Positions 54,760-64,000 of a DNA stretch of 64,000 bases are shown here, in pieces. Below the pieces are notes generated by a model. The model ran no database searches. It was not told the DNA's origin and worked only from the letters and a program-made list of their open reading frames with translations. The DNA comes from Microvirga mediterraneensis (GTDB taxonomy: Bacteria; Pseudomonadota; Alphaproteobacteria; Rhizobiales; Beijerinckiaceae), in contig NZ_JACDXJ010000001.1 of the NCBI RefSeq assembly GCF_013520865.1, forward strand, positions 3,829,501 to 3,893,500, read 5' to 3'. Numbering within the stretch: position 1 is the stretch's first letter; each line of letters begins with the position of its first letter. The translations under genes and the position numbers were made by a program.

Positions 54760-55095
54760 TCATATGGGTTGCAGGCTCGAGAAGATGACCACGAGGCGCA
54801 AAACATCCGCCTGCGTCCCGGCAAGCCATTGAAGCAGCCAATAACCGACGAAGAGCAGAGGAGAGCTGGCGGCCATGACGAATCCGAACTCCCGCCATGC
54901 GAGATTGCGCTATCCTTTCGGAAGTATCGGCGCAGCATTCACCAGCATCAGAACGCTCACGATCATGGCGGCATCGGGCAGCGACAGCAGCTCGGTCAAT
55001 GCCACTCCGCCTATGATGAGACCGGAGGCGAAGCACGTCAGATTCTGCACATCGGCAGCGACACCTGTCAGTACGAGAGGCCGATGATCTCTGCA
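54760..55095 (-). pseudogene. TauE/SafE-type (TSUP) permease fragment, disrupted
   Basis: Reading the minus strand in one frame from near 55080 gives hydrophobic segments of the TSUP family: CFASGLIIGGVALTELLSLP, DAAMIVSVLMLVNAAPIL, then an in-frame TAG, then WREFGFVMAASSPLLFVGYW and LRLVVIFSSLQPI before a stop. This corresponds to about half of a TSUP protein. It begins right at the 3' end of the sulfoquinovosidase gene, on the same strand, so it was probably the last gene of that operon. TSUP members export sulfite or sulfonates in several sulfosugar loci. Confidence 0.55.
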
Positions 55096-55106
55096 TCCGA
55101 CTTCCG

Positions 55107-57110
55107 TCAGAGGGGCCTCAGGCTCGCGAACAACGGCGCGAACCCCGATCCTGAACGGTAGAACACGGGCGGCTGTCCGAAGGGTGCCGGAACCGTCGCC
55201 TCACGCCCGCCGGCGAATGCCTCGCCCGACCAGACATGAACCCATTCTGCGCCTTCTGGAAGATAGACGCTCCATTCCGTCTTCCCCGCCTGCCAGACCG
55301 GCGCGACGAGGAGGTCAGGGCCGTAGAGATAGGCATCCTGGATTGCGTAGGTGCGGGAATCGTTCTCGAAATGAAGGAACAGCGGGCGCTGCACCGGCAG
55401 GCCTCGCGTCGATGCTTCAGCCACGAGGGATTTCAGGTAAGGCACGAGATGCACATAAATCTGCGTCATCCGGGCGAAATGTTCGAGCACCTGCGGGTCC
55501 TGGTCGATCTGAAGGTTGTCGCGCGGGCGGTTACCTTCATGGGTGCGCATGACCGGCGTGAACGCTCCCATCTCGGCCCAGCGCATGATGAGCTCGGCCG
55601 TGCGCACATTGCCGAACAGGCTCGTATAGCCGCCGATATCGGAGTGGTGATAGGCATTGCCGAGAAGCCCCGATGAAAGCGCGCCCGACATCACAGTCAC
55701 GAGCCCGTCGTGGCGGGTGAAGTCGACAGACTGGTCTCCGCCCCACAGCAGGGGACAATGCTTCTGAATGCCCGTGAAGCCGGCGCGCATGAAGAACAGA
55801 GCTTCGCCGGTCTTGCCCCGGCTCGCTACCGCGCGCGCATTCACTTCGGCCCAGAGCGTCGGCCACGCATTGTGCATCAGCTTCGCGTCGATGCCGTTGG
55901 CGAGCTTCACGTCGATCGGCAGGTACTCGCCGAAGTCGGCCATCCATCCGGAAAGGCCGAAATCGAGCATGTTCTGACCGATCACCCGCTCGGCGAACCA
56001 GGCGGATGCGTCCGGATTGGTGAAATCCACGACGCCGCAATCGAACTCGCCGAAATCCACGAGCGCCGTCTTGCCGACCTCGTCTTTGGCGAAATAACCT
56101 GCAGCCTCCGCTTCCGGGAACAGCGAGCCGTCGACCGCGAGATAAGGATTCACGTAGCCGAGGAAACGAATACCGCGCTCCTCCAGCTCCGCAATGCGTC
56201 GGCGCAGGCCCGGATATCGGTCGTCGTTGGCCTTCCAATCCCAGAACAGACGAGCGCCGAACGAGGTATGGCGCAGGCCCACCCAATCCTCGCACCAGAG
56301 GCCCGACACCTTCGTGCCAGCGGCAAGGATGGCGTCCAGGCGCTCGAACGACCGGGCTCCGTCCTTCAGGCCGATGATCGCACCGCCATAGACCCATTCC
56401 GGCAACGGCGGCTGACGGCCGAAGCGGTCCGACATGGCCTCGACGAGAGAGATGAAGGTAGGACGCGCCGTGAACTCGATCCGCTCCGGCACGGCCCAGG
56501 TCTCGATTTCGTGGAAATTGCCACGGCGGAAGTCGAAGGCCGAATAGGCCGTCGTCTCCACGTGCAGCGCATAGCGCCGGGACGAGAGATAGGTCGGCTG
56601 CGGATAATTGGTGTTCCAGTAGTCGCCGCCCGACTTCCCGGTGACATCCGCCTTGAAGGTGATTTCCGTCGTCTTGTCACGGCCTACACCGGGCTCCGAC
56701 GTCCAGAGAGGAAATTGGCGTCCGCGCATGTCGAGATAGGACATCTGCTCGCCGCCACCCCATACATGCTCGTCCTCTTCCGCATAGATGCGAATCCAGA
56801 TCCGGTTGAGCGATGCATCCTCGGTCCGGAACGCGATGGTGCCTGTCCGCTCATCTCCCGAAACTTGAAGGATCACCCGGGCCGGCTGCCCCGGCGCCGC
56901 TGAAAAAGCGATGTCGGATCCGGATATGACTACGTGCGCGAGCGGGGTGCGCTCAATGACATAGTCCTCGATGTCGAAATTGCCGCGATACATGTCCATC
57001 CGGGCATCGCCTTTCCCCACGAAGAGACATGGCGCATCGCCACGCTGGCGCAGGATCAGTCTTCCATCGAGAACGAGATCGAAGCCGTCAGCGGTCGTTT
57101 GGATCTGCAT
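55107..57110 (-). CDS. Sulfoquinovosidase (GH31, YihQ-like)
   Basis: A 667-residue retaining glycosidase that releases sulfoquinovose from sulfolipid head-group glycosides. Nucleophile Asp392 in GWMADFGEYLP, acid/base Asp459 in WGGDQSVDF: a spacing of 67, exactly that of Asp405/Asp472 in E. coli YihQ. Tyr495 in DIGGYTS lies 36 after the acid/base, as Tyr508 does in YihQ. Arg287 and Trp290 in GARLFWDW keep the Arg301-x-x-Trp304 sulfonate-binding spacing. No signal peptide, so it acts in the cytoplasm. Terminal gene of a tight minus-strand operon, 9 bp after the SDR gene. Confidence 0.9.
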   Translation of the reverse strand: MQIQTTADGFDLVLDGRLILRQRGDAPCLFVGKGDARMDMYRGNFDIEDYVIERTPLAHVVISGSDIAFSAAPGQPARVILQVSGDERTGTIAFRTEDASLNRIWIRIYAEEDEHVWGGGEQMSYLDMRGRQFPLWTSEPGVGRDKTTEITFKADVTGKSGGDYWNTNYPQPTYLSSRRYALHVETTAYSAFDFRRGNFHEIETWAVPERIEFTARPTFISLVEAMSDRFGRQPPLPEWVYGGAIIGLKDGARSFERLDAILAAGTKVSGLWCEDWVGLRHTSFGARLFWDWKANDDRYPGLRRRIAELEERGIRFLGYVNPYLAVDGSLFPEAEAAGYFAKDEVGKTALVDFGEFDCGVVDFTNPDASAWFAERVIGQNMLDFGLSGWMADFGEYLPIDVKLANGIDAKLMHNAWPTLWAEVNARAVASRGKTGEALFFMRAGFTGIQKHCPLLWGGDQSVDFTRHDGLVTVMSGALSSGLLGNAYHHSDIGGYTSLFGNVRTAELIMRWAEMGAFTPVMRTHEGNRPRDNLQIDQDPQVLEHFARMTQIYVHLVPYLKSLVAEASTRGLPVQRPLFLHFENDSRTYAIQDAYLYGPDLLVAPVWQAGKTEWSVYLPEGAEWVHVWSGEAFAGGREATVPAPFGQPPVFYRSGSGFAPLFASLRPL

Positions 57111-57119
57111 GGAAAACTC

Positions 57120-57896
<777 letters not shown>

Positions 57897-58778
57897 TTAA
57901 ACAGAAGGGTCGAAACGGGTTTCGGGCAGGCCCGGCACATCGACCGGCATGGAAAACAGACTTCCTGAATGCGGGAAGGCTTCAAGTTCATCGACGGACC
58001 GGCCGGTGCGGGCGGAGGTCACAAAGAGCGTCTTCAGGTCAGTTCCGCCGAAGCAGACCATCGTGGGGCACCGGGCCGGAACGGGATATTCGGCCAGCAA
58101 CCTTCCATCCGGCGCGTAGCGCTGGATCCGCCCACCTTCGAACAAGGCCGTCCAATAGCAGCCTTGAGCATCCACCGCGGCGCCGTCGGGACGCCCGCGA
58201 TCCGCCTCGGTCGGCTGAAGGCGCAGGAACAGGTCTTTGTTCGTCGCCTGTCCACTCACCGGATCATAGGCATAACGCCAGACCGTGAAGGTCGGGGTGT
58301 CGGAATGGTAGAGCGTACGCCCGTCCGGTGAGAAGGCGACGCCGTTCGACGTGAGAATGCCGCTCGCCAGCGTCGCGAGACCTCGACTGTCATAGCGGTA
58401 GAGATGCGCCTTGCCGCCATCTTTCGGCTCGTCGATCGTGCCCGCCAGGAAACGGCCGGCCGGATCGACGCGGCCATCGTTGAAGCGGCTGGTGCGCTGG
58501 TCCTCCGGATTGTCAGCGAGCTTGCTTTCGCACCTGCCCTGCGGGTCCAGCAGCCAGAGCCCCGAGCGGAACCCCGCAATGAAACCGCCGCCCTTTCGGA
58601 ATCCGATGCAGCCGATCTCCTCGGGCATCGGCATGACGACATGCTCGCCCGTCGCAGGACGGAAGCGATGCAAGGCTCTCCCCTTGATGTCGACGAAGCA
58701 CAGCGCCTGCTCGTCGGCATCCCAAATCGGACACTCTCCCAGTTCGGCGCGGACATCGAGAGCGACAGAGAGGGGCAT
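57897..58778 (-). CDS. SMP-30/gluconolactonase family, likely sulfogluconolactonase
   Basis: A 293-residue six-bladed propeller lactonase. Metal-binding positions: Glu in ELGECPIWDADEQAL, Asn in LTSNGVAFSPDGRTLYHSDT and Asp in RPDGAAVDAQGCYW, plus the SRFNDGRVDPAGRF turn. It would open the lactone made by the SDR. Start ATG 58778 is 11 bp after the aldolase stop. Known members act on gluconolactone, xylonolactone and related lactones. Confidence 0.85.
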   Translation of the reverse strand: MPLSVALDVRAELGECPIWDADEQALCFVDIKGRALHRFRPATGEHVVMPMPEEIGCIGFRKGGGFIAGFRSGLWLLDPQGRCESKLADNPEDQRTSRFNDGRVDPAGRFLAGTIDEPKDGGKAHLYRYDSRGLATLASGILTSNGVAFSPDGRTLYHSDTPTFTVWRYAYDPVSGQATNKDLFLRLQPTEADRGRPDGAAVDAQGCYWTALFEGGRIQRYAPDGRLLAEYPVPARCPTMVCFGGTDLKTLFVTSARTGRSVDELEAFPHSGSLFSMPVDVPGLPETRFDPSV

Positions 58779-58789
58779 CCTGATGAACC

Positions 58790-59596
58790 TCAATAGGCGG
58801 CGACGGGAGCATCCGGCGAGGCCGGTTGATCGCGCAAGACTCCCAGCCACTCGGAGGCGCGGCTCGTCATCATGGCGATGTCGGACGCTACGGCCACATA
58901 GCTGTAGCCGTAAGCCATGAAGCGGCGAACCATGTCCGGATTGGGGCCCACGATGCCGACGGGCTTGCCCGCATTCCGCGCCATCTTGGCGGCCTTCTCG
59001 ATCAGCGCCTGAACGTCGGGATGCGCGATATTGCCGATATGGCCTATAGCGGCGGCGAGATCGCCGGGACCGACGAACAGCGCATCGATGCCGGGAACCG
59101 CCGCGATCTCCGGCAGCCGCTCGATGGCTTCCGGCGTCTCCAGCTGGACGATCACCGCGACCTGATCGTTGGCGCGCTTGAGATAATCCGCCGCGCGACC
59201 GAACCGCGAGCCGCGATGAACGGCCGCGACACCGCGAACGCCTTGGGGTGGATACTTCGCGAACGAGACCGCTAGCCGGGCCTCCTCCGCCGTCTGCACG
59301 AACGGGAGCATGATCGTCTGAGCGCCCGCATCGAGCACACGCTTCACGAGCACCTGATCGTTCCAGGCGAGGCGCACGACCGCATCGGCTGGCGTGCAGC
59401 CGATGGCGCGCAGAATGTGGGCCAAGTCGGAAACTTCGATCGGCACGTGCTCCATATCGACGACGAGGAAGTCGAAGCCGCTGTAGCCCATGGCTTCGGC
59501 ACTCGCAGGGGCGGCCGCCATAAGCCAGGTGCCGAGCGGCGGGCATGGGCCCGTGCCCTTCAGCCAGCCTTTGAAGCGGTTCTCGATATCGGTCAT
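58790..59596 (-). CDS. HpcH/HpaI aldolase, likely KDSG aldolase
   Basis: A 268-residue class II pyruvate aldolase. Seen: FDFLVVDMEHVPIEVSDLAH (catalytic His), ADAVVRLAWND, MLPFVQTAEEARLAV, KYPPQGVRGVAAVHRGSRFG, metal-binding Glu and Asp in VQLETPEAIERLPEI and LFVGPGDLAAAIG. In the sulfo-ED route this family cleaves 2-keto-3,6-dideoxy-6-sulfogluconate to pyruvate and sulfolactaldehyde. Stop and start lie 9-11 bp from neighbours. Confidence 0.85.
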   Translation of the reverse strand: MTDIENRFKGWLKGTGPCPPLGTWLMAAAPASAEAMGYSGFDFLVVDMEHVPIEVSDLAHILRAIGCTPADAVVRLAWNDQVLVKRVLDAGAQTIMLPFVQTAEEARLAVSFAKYPPQGVRGVAAVHRGSRFGRAADYLKRANDQVAVIVQLETPEAIERLPEIAAVPGIDALFVGPGDLAAAIGHIGNIAHPDVQALIEKAAKMARNAGKPVGIVGPNPDMVRRFMAYGYSYVAVASDIAMMTSRASEWLGVLRDQPASPDAPVAAY

Positions 59597-59605
59597 GGCG
59601 TGCCT

Positions 59606-61339
59606 TTAGAAGATGGACGGCTCGACCACCGGGCCGGGCGCGCTGAGGAAGTCGAAGTCGCAGCCCTGATCGGCCTGCGAGACATGGCGCTGGTAAAGCG
59701 CCGCGAAGGAGCGGCCATAAACGTGCGCAGTCGGCTTCCACTCGGCACGGCGGCGCTCCAACTCGGCCTCGTCGACCTTCATATCGATCCGGCCGGCCTC
59801 GACATCGAGCTCCACGAGATCGCCCGTCTTGAGGAGGCCGAGAGGTCCGCCGACCGCCGCTTCCGGTGCCACGTGCAGGATGCAGGTGCCGTAATGGGTG
59901 CCGCTCATACGTCCGTCGCAGATGCGGACCATGTCGCGCACGCCTTGACGGAGGAGCTTCTTCGGGATCGGCAGATTGCCCCATTCCGGCATGCCTGGAG
60001 CCCCGACCGGACCGGCATTGCGGAGAACGATGACCGTATCCTCGGTGATGTCGAGATCGGGATCGTCGATGGTCCGGTTCATCTCGGCAGGGCTGTCGAA
60101 GACGAGCGCCGGTCCGACGTGCTTGAGGAACTTCGGATTTGCCGCCGAGGATTTCATCACGGCGCCGTTGGGGGCAAGATTGCCGCGCAACACGGCCAGC
60201 GTCTTGCCGCGTGAAAGCGGCACGACTGGATTGTCCTCTCCCCGAATGACGTCATCGTTCCAGCATTCGACTCCAGTGATGTTCTCGCCGAGCGTCCTGC
60301 CGTTCACCGTCATGGCGTTTCGCTCCAGGTGCCGCTCAAGCTTTTTGAGCAGCGCGAGCAATCCGCCGGCAAAGTAGAAGTCCTCCATCAGGTATTCGCC
60401 GGACGGGAACAGATTGGCGCAGACCGGCACCTTCCCGGCCATGTCGGACATGTCGTCGAGGGTCAGGTCGACATCGGCGCGGCGCGCCATGGCGATCAGA
60501 TGCACGGCGGCATTGGTGGAGCCGCCGAGCGCCATGTAGGTCACCAGGCCGTTGTGGAAGCTCCTTGCATCGAGGAAGCGAGATGGCTTCAAATCCTCCC
60601 AGATCATCTCGACGATGCGCTCGCCGCAGGCGGAGGCCATGCGCGGATGGCCACTGTCGGCGGCCGGGATCGAGGACGCACCCGGGAGCGTGAAGCCCAT
60701 GGCGTCCACGATGGACGTCATGGTGGATGCGGTCCCCATGGTATTGCAGGTGCCGATGGAACGGGTCATCCGGCTTTCCAGATCGACCCAATCGGCCTGA
60801 GTGATGTTACCCGCCCGAAGCTCGTCCCAGTATTTCTTGGTGTGGGTGCCCGCTCCAGTCTTCTGGCCGCGCCACTGCCCGTTCGACATGGGGCCGGCCG
60901 GGCAGTAGATCACCGGGATGTCCATGCTGATCGCGCCCATCAGAAGCCCGGGCGTGGACTTGTCGCAGCCGCCTAGCAAAACGGCCCCGTCGATGGGGTG
61001 CGAGCGCAGGAGCTCCTCCACTTCCATGGCGAGGAAATTGCGGTAGAGCATAGTGGTGGGCTTCACCATCACCTCGCCGACCGACAATGCGGGCAACTCC
61101 ACCGGGTAGCCGCCCGCCTGCCAGACGCCGCGCTTGACGGCTTCGGCCCGATCGCGCAGATGCGAATGGCAGGGGCTCAGATCGCTCCAGGTGTTGATGA
61201 TGGCCACGACGGGTTTGCCGAGGAACTCTTCCCGTCGCAGACCCGTCTGCTGAGTGCGCTGGCGGTGGGCGAAGCCGCGCATGTCGTCCGAGGCGAACCA
61301 GCGCTGGCTCCGCAACTCTCCGAGAGATCGGCGTGTCAT
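59606..61339 (-). CDS. IlvD/Edd dehydratase, likely sulfogluconate dehydratase
   Basis: A 577-residue Fe-S dehydratase of the IlvD/Edd family. Cluster Cys by pattern: WSDLSPCHSHL, GGCDKSTPGLLMG and GTCNTMGTASTM. The end carries ICDGRMSGTHYGTCILHVAP. It converts sugar acids to 2-keto-3-deoxy acids; closest by eye to the arabinonate/xylonate-type branch, and not to the amino acid enzyme IlvD proper. In this operon it would dehydrate 6-deoxy-6-sulfogluconate. Start ATG 61339. Confidence 0.88.
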   Translation of the reverse strand: MTRRSLGELRSQRWFASDDMRGFAHRQRTQQTGLRREEFLGKPVVAIINTWSDLSPCHSHLRDRAEAVKRGVWQAGGYPVELPALSVGEVMVKPTTMLYRNFLAMEVEELLRSHPIDGAVLLGGCDKSTPGLLMGAISMDIPVIYCPAGPMSNGQWRGQKTGAGTHTKKYWDELRAGNITQADWVDLESRMTRSIGTCNTMGTASTMTSIVDAMGFTLPGASSIPAADSGHPRMASACGERIVEMIWEDLKPSRFLDARSFHNGLVTYMALGGSTNAAVHLIAMARRADVDLTLDDMSDMAGKVPVCANLFPSGEYLMEDFYFAGGLLALLKKLERHLERNAMTVNGRTLGENITGVECWNDDVIRGEDNPVVPLSRGKTLAVLRGNLAPNGAVMKSSAANPKFLKHVGPALVFDSPAEMNRTIDDPDLDITEDTVIVLRNAGPVGAPGMPEWGNLPIPKKLLRQGVRDMVRICDGRMSGTHYGTCILHVAPEAAVGGPLGLLKTGDLVELDVEAGRIDMKVDEAELERRRAEWKPTAHVYGRSFAALYQRHVSQADQGCDFDFLSAPGPVVEPSIF

Positions 61340-61407
61340 TTCAAAACTTCCTTCTCCCTTGATGCGGCTGGAAGCCAGGCAGGATCATCGGGATCCTTGC
61401 CGAGGCC

Positions 61408-63786
61408 TCACCCCTGGAACGCCGGTGCGCCCTGCGCCACCTTAATGGCTCCCTCGGGCGTTTCGATCCGGAGCTGTCCTTCGATGGCCACGGTGCGAAC
61501 CGAGACCGTGTCGAAAGCCGGCCGGTAGGAGCCGATCGTATCGTGCGACAGCACGAGGTCCTTGCCGTTCCGCCGCAGCTGAAAATGAAACTCCAGCCGG
61601 CTGTCGCCCCGCCAGTCAGACGTATCGCCGTCGTCCTCGTAGAGATCCGCATGGGCGCGGTCCCGCGGGGCCCCAAAGACGATCAGCTCGCGTTGCGTGT
61701 CGGCTCTCGGATCAATCTTGTCGATTTGCCGGGTCACCGGAATCATGGCGCCACACCGGACGAAGACAGGCAGACGGCCCAGAGGGGCCGGGACGTTGAT
61801 CGTCTGCCCTCCGTCAAAGTGGCGGCCGTCATGAAAATCGAACCAGCCGCCCGGATGGTCAGGCAGATAGACCTGCCTGTCCGACGCCCCCTCCTCGAGA
61901 ACGGGCGCAACCAGAATGTCCGGTCCCAGCATGAAGCTGTCCTGGATATTCAGGGCCGAACGATCCTCAGGGAAGTCGTAGAACAGTGGGCGCACGACCG
62001 GCTCGTTCTCGCGCGAGGCGCGCCACATCTGCGTGTAGAGATAGGGCATCAGCCTGTAGCGCAATTTGATGACGTCGCGAACCTGCGGAGTGACGCTCTC
62101 GTGCATCCAGGGAAGGTTGACGACGCCATTGTCCTTCCAGGAATTCATGACCATCCGCGGCCAGAGTGCGCAGAACTCGACAAAACGGCAGAACAACTCC
62201 GGATTCGGGCTTGGTCCGTGGAATCCGCCGACGTCATGTCCGATGTTGAACATGCCCGACAGGCTCATGGTAAGCCCTTGGGTCAGATTGAACCGAAGGG
62301 TCTTCCATGCGGTTTCATTGTCGCCGGACCAGGTCTGCGCATAGCGCCATAGGCCGGCCGCGCCGCCCCGCGTGATGGCATAAGGCCGCTTTCCGGGCGC
62401 ATCGGCAGCCTGCGCTTCGTAGGAGAGCTTCGTCATGAGAAGTGGTTGCGCCGGTCGCGCCAGGACTTGCGGGAACGGGCGCCCATCACCGTTGCAGATG
62501 GCATCTTCGTCCCAGATCTCGTATTCGTTGTTGTCGTTCCAGACCGTGACGACGCCATAGTCGAGCAATGCGGACTGAATACCGTTCCGCCACCAAGCGC
62601 GCCCGTCGGGATTCGTGAAGTCGACATGGAAGCCAAGGCCGTCCCAGAACTGCGCCACGGCCGGCTGAGCCGTTGCGCCATCCGTGACGAGGATCCCCTG
62701 CTTCATGGCTTCATCCAACCGAGGATGATCATCGAGTAGGCAAGGCTTGAGATTGGTGACGGGCTGCATGCCGGCTTCTTTCAGCCGGCGCATGGTGCCT
62801 GCCGGGTCCGGAAACTTATCGCGGTTCCAGTTGAAGGCGTAACGGCGGTGGCCGATCGATGTATAGCCGGAGCCGAAATGAAAGCTGTCGCAGGGAATCC
62901 GGTGGTAACGGCACTTCTCGATGAAGTCCGTGATCCTCGCATCGGCATCGGGCGCGTCCGCGATGGTCATGGACGTGGTGGCGAAGCCCAACGACCATTT
63001 CGGTGCGAAAGCCTGACCGCCGGTCAGCCAGGAGAAGCGCCGCACCACGTCCGGAACGCTCGGCCCCGCGATAACATAGAAATCGAGGTCCCCATCCTGT
63101 GCACTGTAGGATCGGAATAGTCCATGATAATTGTCGATCGTGCAGCCCAGATCCATCTCGCCGATGGCAAGGTTGTCGTAGAACACGCCATGCGCACCCG
63201 CCGGGCCGTCGACAAGGAGGAACGGAATCATTTTATAGAGCGGATCGCTCAGCTCTGCGTCGAACCCGCAGGGGTCCACCGCGTCGATCTTAAAGCGGCG
63301 GCCAGTATGATCGAGAGGACCTGCCTTGTCGCCTACACCGTAGTGACGATCGTGTTCATCACGCGCCATGACATGCTGCAATGCACCGGTCTTGCGCGAA
63401 ACGAAATACGCCTGCGTCTGACGGTCCTGCAGGAAGGGACGGCTTTCTCCATCCCGGTGCCAGGCAATTCCGAAAGGAGCCAGCGTGATGACGGCGCTCA
63501 GGCCTTCGGCGGAGAGCACGACGGTGCCGTCCTGTTCCGTGACGGATGCATCCGGGCAGGCAAACCCCTCCGTGGAATCCCTCGTCCTGCCTTCATAGGC
63601 GGGCTCAAGTCCATTCGGCGCGATGCTCCAGCCACGGTCGAGGCGATAGCCGCCGTCACGTTTCATCACGACCCGACCGATATCCTGCTCCAGAATGCCA
63701 ACGCGCAGTTCCGTATTCCATCCGAGTTCGAACACGGCCCAGATTCCGTCGCGGCCGCGATAGCGGCCCTCCGTCAGCGCTTTCAT
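61408..63786 (-). CDS. GH31 alpha-glucosidase-like enzyme, second in operon
   Basis: A 792-residue cytoplasmic GH31. Nucleophile Asp418 in VTVWNDNNEYEIWDED, acid/base Asp489 in YAQTWSGDNETAW: the canonical alpha-glucosidase pattern, unlike the YihQ-type motifs of the neighbour. Also YFVSRKTGALQHV and GDKAGPLDHTGRRF upstream and MLGPDILVAPVLEEGASDRQ downstream. Substrate unknown; it may release glucose or a substituted sugar from a related glycoside. ATG 63786, 22 bp after the ABC ATPase stop. Confidence 0.88.
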   Translation of the reverse strand: MKALTEGRYRGRDGIWAVFELGWNTELRVGILEQDIGRVVMKRDGGYRLDRGWSIAPNGLEPAYEGRTRDSTEGFACPDASVTEQDGTVVLSAEGLSAVITLAPFGIAWHRDGESRPFLQDRQTQAYFVSRKTGALQHVMARDEHDRHYGVGDKAGPLDHTGRRFKIDAVDPCGFDAELSDPLYKMIPFLLVDGPAGAHGVFYDNLAIGEMDLGCTIDNYHGLFRSYSAQDGDLDFYVIAGPSVPDVVRRFSWLTGGQAFAPKWSLGFATTSMTIADAPDADARITDFIEKCRYHRIPCDSFHFGSGYTSIGHRRYAFNWNRDKFPDPAGTMRRLKEAGMQPVTNLKPCLLDDHPRLDEAMKQGILVTDGATAQPAVAQFWDGLGFHVDFTNPDGRAWWRNGIQSALLDYGVVTVWNDNNEYEIWDEDAICNGDGRPFPQVLARPAQPLLMTKLSYEAQAADAPGKRPYAITRGGAAGLWRYAQTWSGDNETAWKTLRFNLTQGLTMSLSGMFNIGHDVGGFHGPSPNPELFCRFVEFCALWPRMVMNSWKDNGVVNLPWMHESVTPQVRDVIKLRYRLMPYLYTQMWRASRENEPVVRPLFYDFPEDRSALNIQDSFMLGPDILVAPVLEEGASDRQVYLPDHPGGWFDFHDGRHFDGGQTINVPAPLGRLPVFVRCGAMIPVTRQIDKIDPRADTQRELIVFGAPRDRAHADLYEDDGDTSDWRGDSRLEFHFQLRRNGKDLVLSHDTIGSYRPAFDTVSVRTVAIEGQLRIETPEGAIKVAQGAPAFQG

Positions 63787-63808
63787 CGAAAGTGTCTCCT
63801 CAGCAGTA

Positions 63809-64000
63809 TCAGCGAATGCGGATCGCGTGTCCGTCCACGTCGAAAAGGTGAAGCGCCTCGCGCTTGAGGCGAAGCCCAACCCTCTGCCCTCGGTCGTATC
63901 CGGCCTGGCCATCCTGGCGCACGGTCATCTGCGGCAGGCCTGGAGCCGACCCATACAGGTAGGTTTCGCCTCCGAGCTGCTCCACCAGGTCGACCGTGAT
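63809..64000 (-). CDS. Sugar ABC transporter ATPase (UgpC/MsmK type), C-terminal end
   Basis: Only the last 63 residues are in the window; the gene continues beyond the right edge. Seen: VEQLGGETYLYGSAPGLPQM, then GYDRGQRVGLRLKREALHLF and a DVDGHAIRIR end, the TOBE-like regulatory tail of sugar ABC ATPases. It places a sugar importer upstream in the same operon, as in known sulfoquinovose loci of rhizobia. Confidence 0.85.
   Translation of the reverse strand: MTVDLVEQLGGETYLYGSAPGLPQMTVRQDGQAGYDRGQRVGLRLKREALHLFDVDGHAIRIR

Noticed and set aside
57897..59984. 695-residue minus-strand frame across lactonase and aldolase genes
   Set aside because: Only the last 293 residues are the real lactonase; the upstream part is an Arg/Gly-rich shadow of the aldolase and dehydratase genes.

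Overview
The window is GC-rich and reads as alphaproteobacterial chromosome, most likely Hyphomicrobiales (Rhizobiales). The support is family content: an RcGTA-type gene transfer agent cluster, a MucR regulator, two HWE histidine kinases, DUF6456, DUF5330, DUF2336 and DUF1491 proteins, a sigma-EcfG-like promoter, and dispersed REP-like palindromes. The genus cannot be fixed from sequence reading alone; a Methylobacteriaceae/Microvirga-like organism would fit. No rRNA, tRNA or CRISPR array was seen.

Region 1 (about 1-12950, mostly minus strand) is a gene transfer agent (GTA) cluster, transcribed right to left. It holds a small-terminase-like gp1, large terminase, portal, two tiny coupled genes, prohead protease, major capsid, adaptor (gp6), stopper (gp7), tail terminator (gp8), tail tube (gp9), chaperones (gp10, gp10.1) and tape measure (gp11). 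The rest of the tail lies beyond the left edge. It is broken up by foreign cargo: two secreted trypsin-like proteases on the plus strand between capsid and gp6, a glycine-zipper lipoprotein with its own terminator between protease and capsid, and two paralogous plus-strand lipoprotein ORFs between gp10.1 and gp11, each attached to a copy of the gp11 5' end. REP-like palindromes fill several gaps.

Region 2 (13.4-53.7 kb) is mostly ordinary chromosome. It contains an EEP-family hydrolase, two HWE kinases, an orphan TRAP substrate-binding protein, an AI-2E family permease, a serralysin with a translationally coupled small gene, and a PBP1A-type synthase followed by DUF1214/DUF1254 membrane proteins. 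Further on are SufE, MucR, an oligopeptidase B-like protease, an iron-type superoxide dismutase, a ChbG deacetylase / GtrB-like glycosyltransferase / MurJ envelope locus, a class III cyclase, a branched-chain aminotransferase, a haloacid dehalogenase, an M20 dipeptidase and a HerA-like ATPase.

Region 3 (53.8-55.1 kb) is a scar: an IS5-type transposase remnant, an AT-richer stretch without a convincing gene, and a broken TauE/SafE (TSUP) permease fragment.

Region 4 (55.1-64.0 kb, minus strand) is one tight operon: sugar ABC transporter ATPase (cut by the right edge), GH31 glucosidase, IlvD/Edd dehydratase, HpcH/HpaI aldolase, SMP-30 lactonase, SDR dehydrogenase, and a second GH31 whose catalytic and sulfonate-binding residues fit sulfoquinovosidase YihQ. 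Together these match a sulfo-Entner-Doudoroff pathway that releases sulfoquinovose from plant sulfolipid glycosides and cleaves it to pyruvate and sulfolactaldehyde. The extra GH31 and the decayed TauE-like gene at the operon's end are the unusual points.
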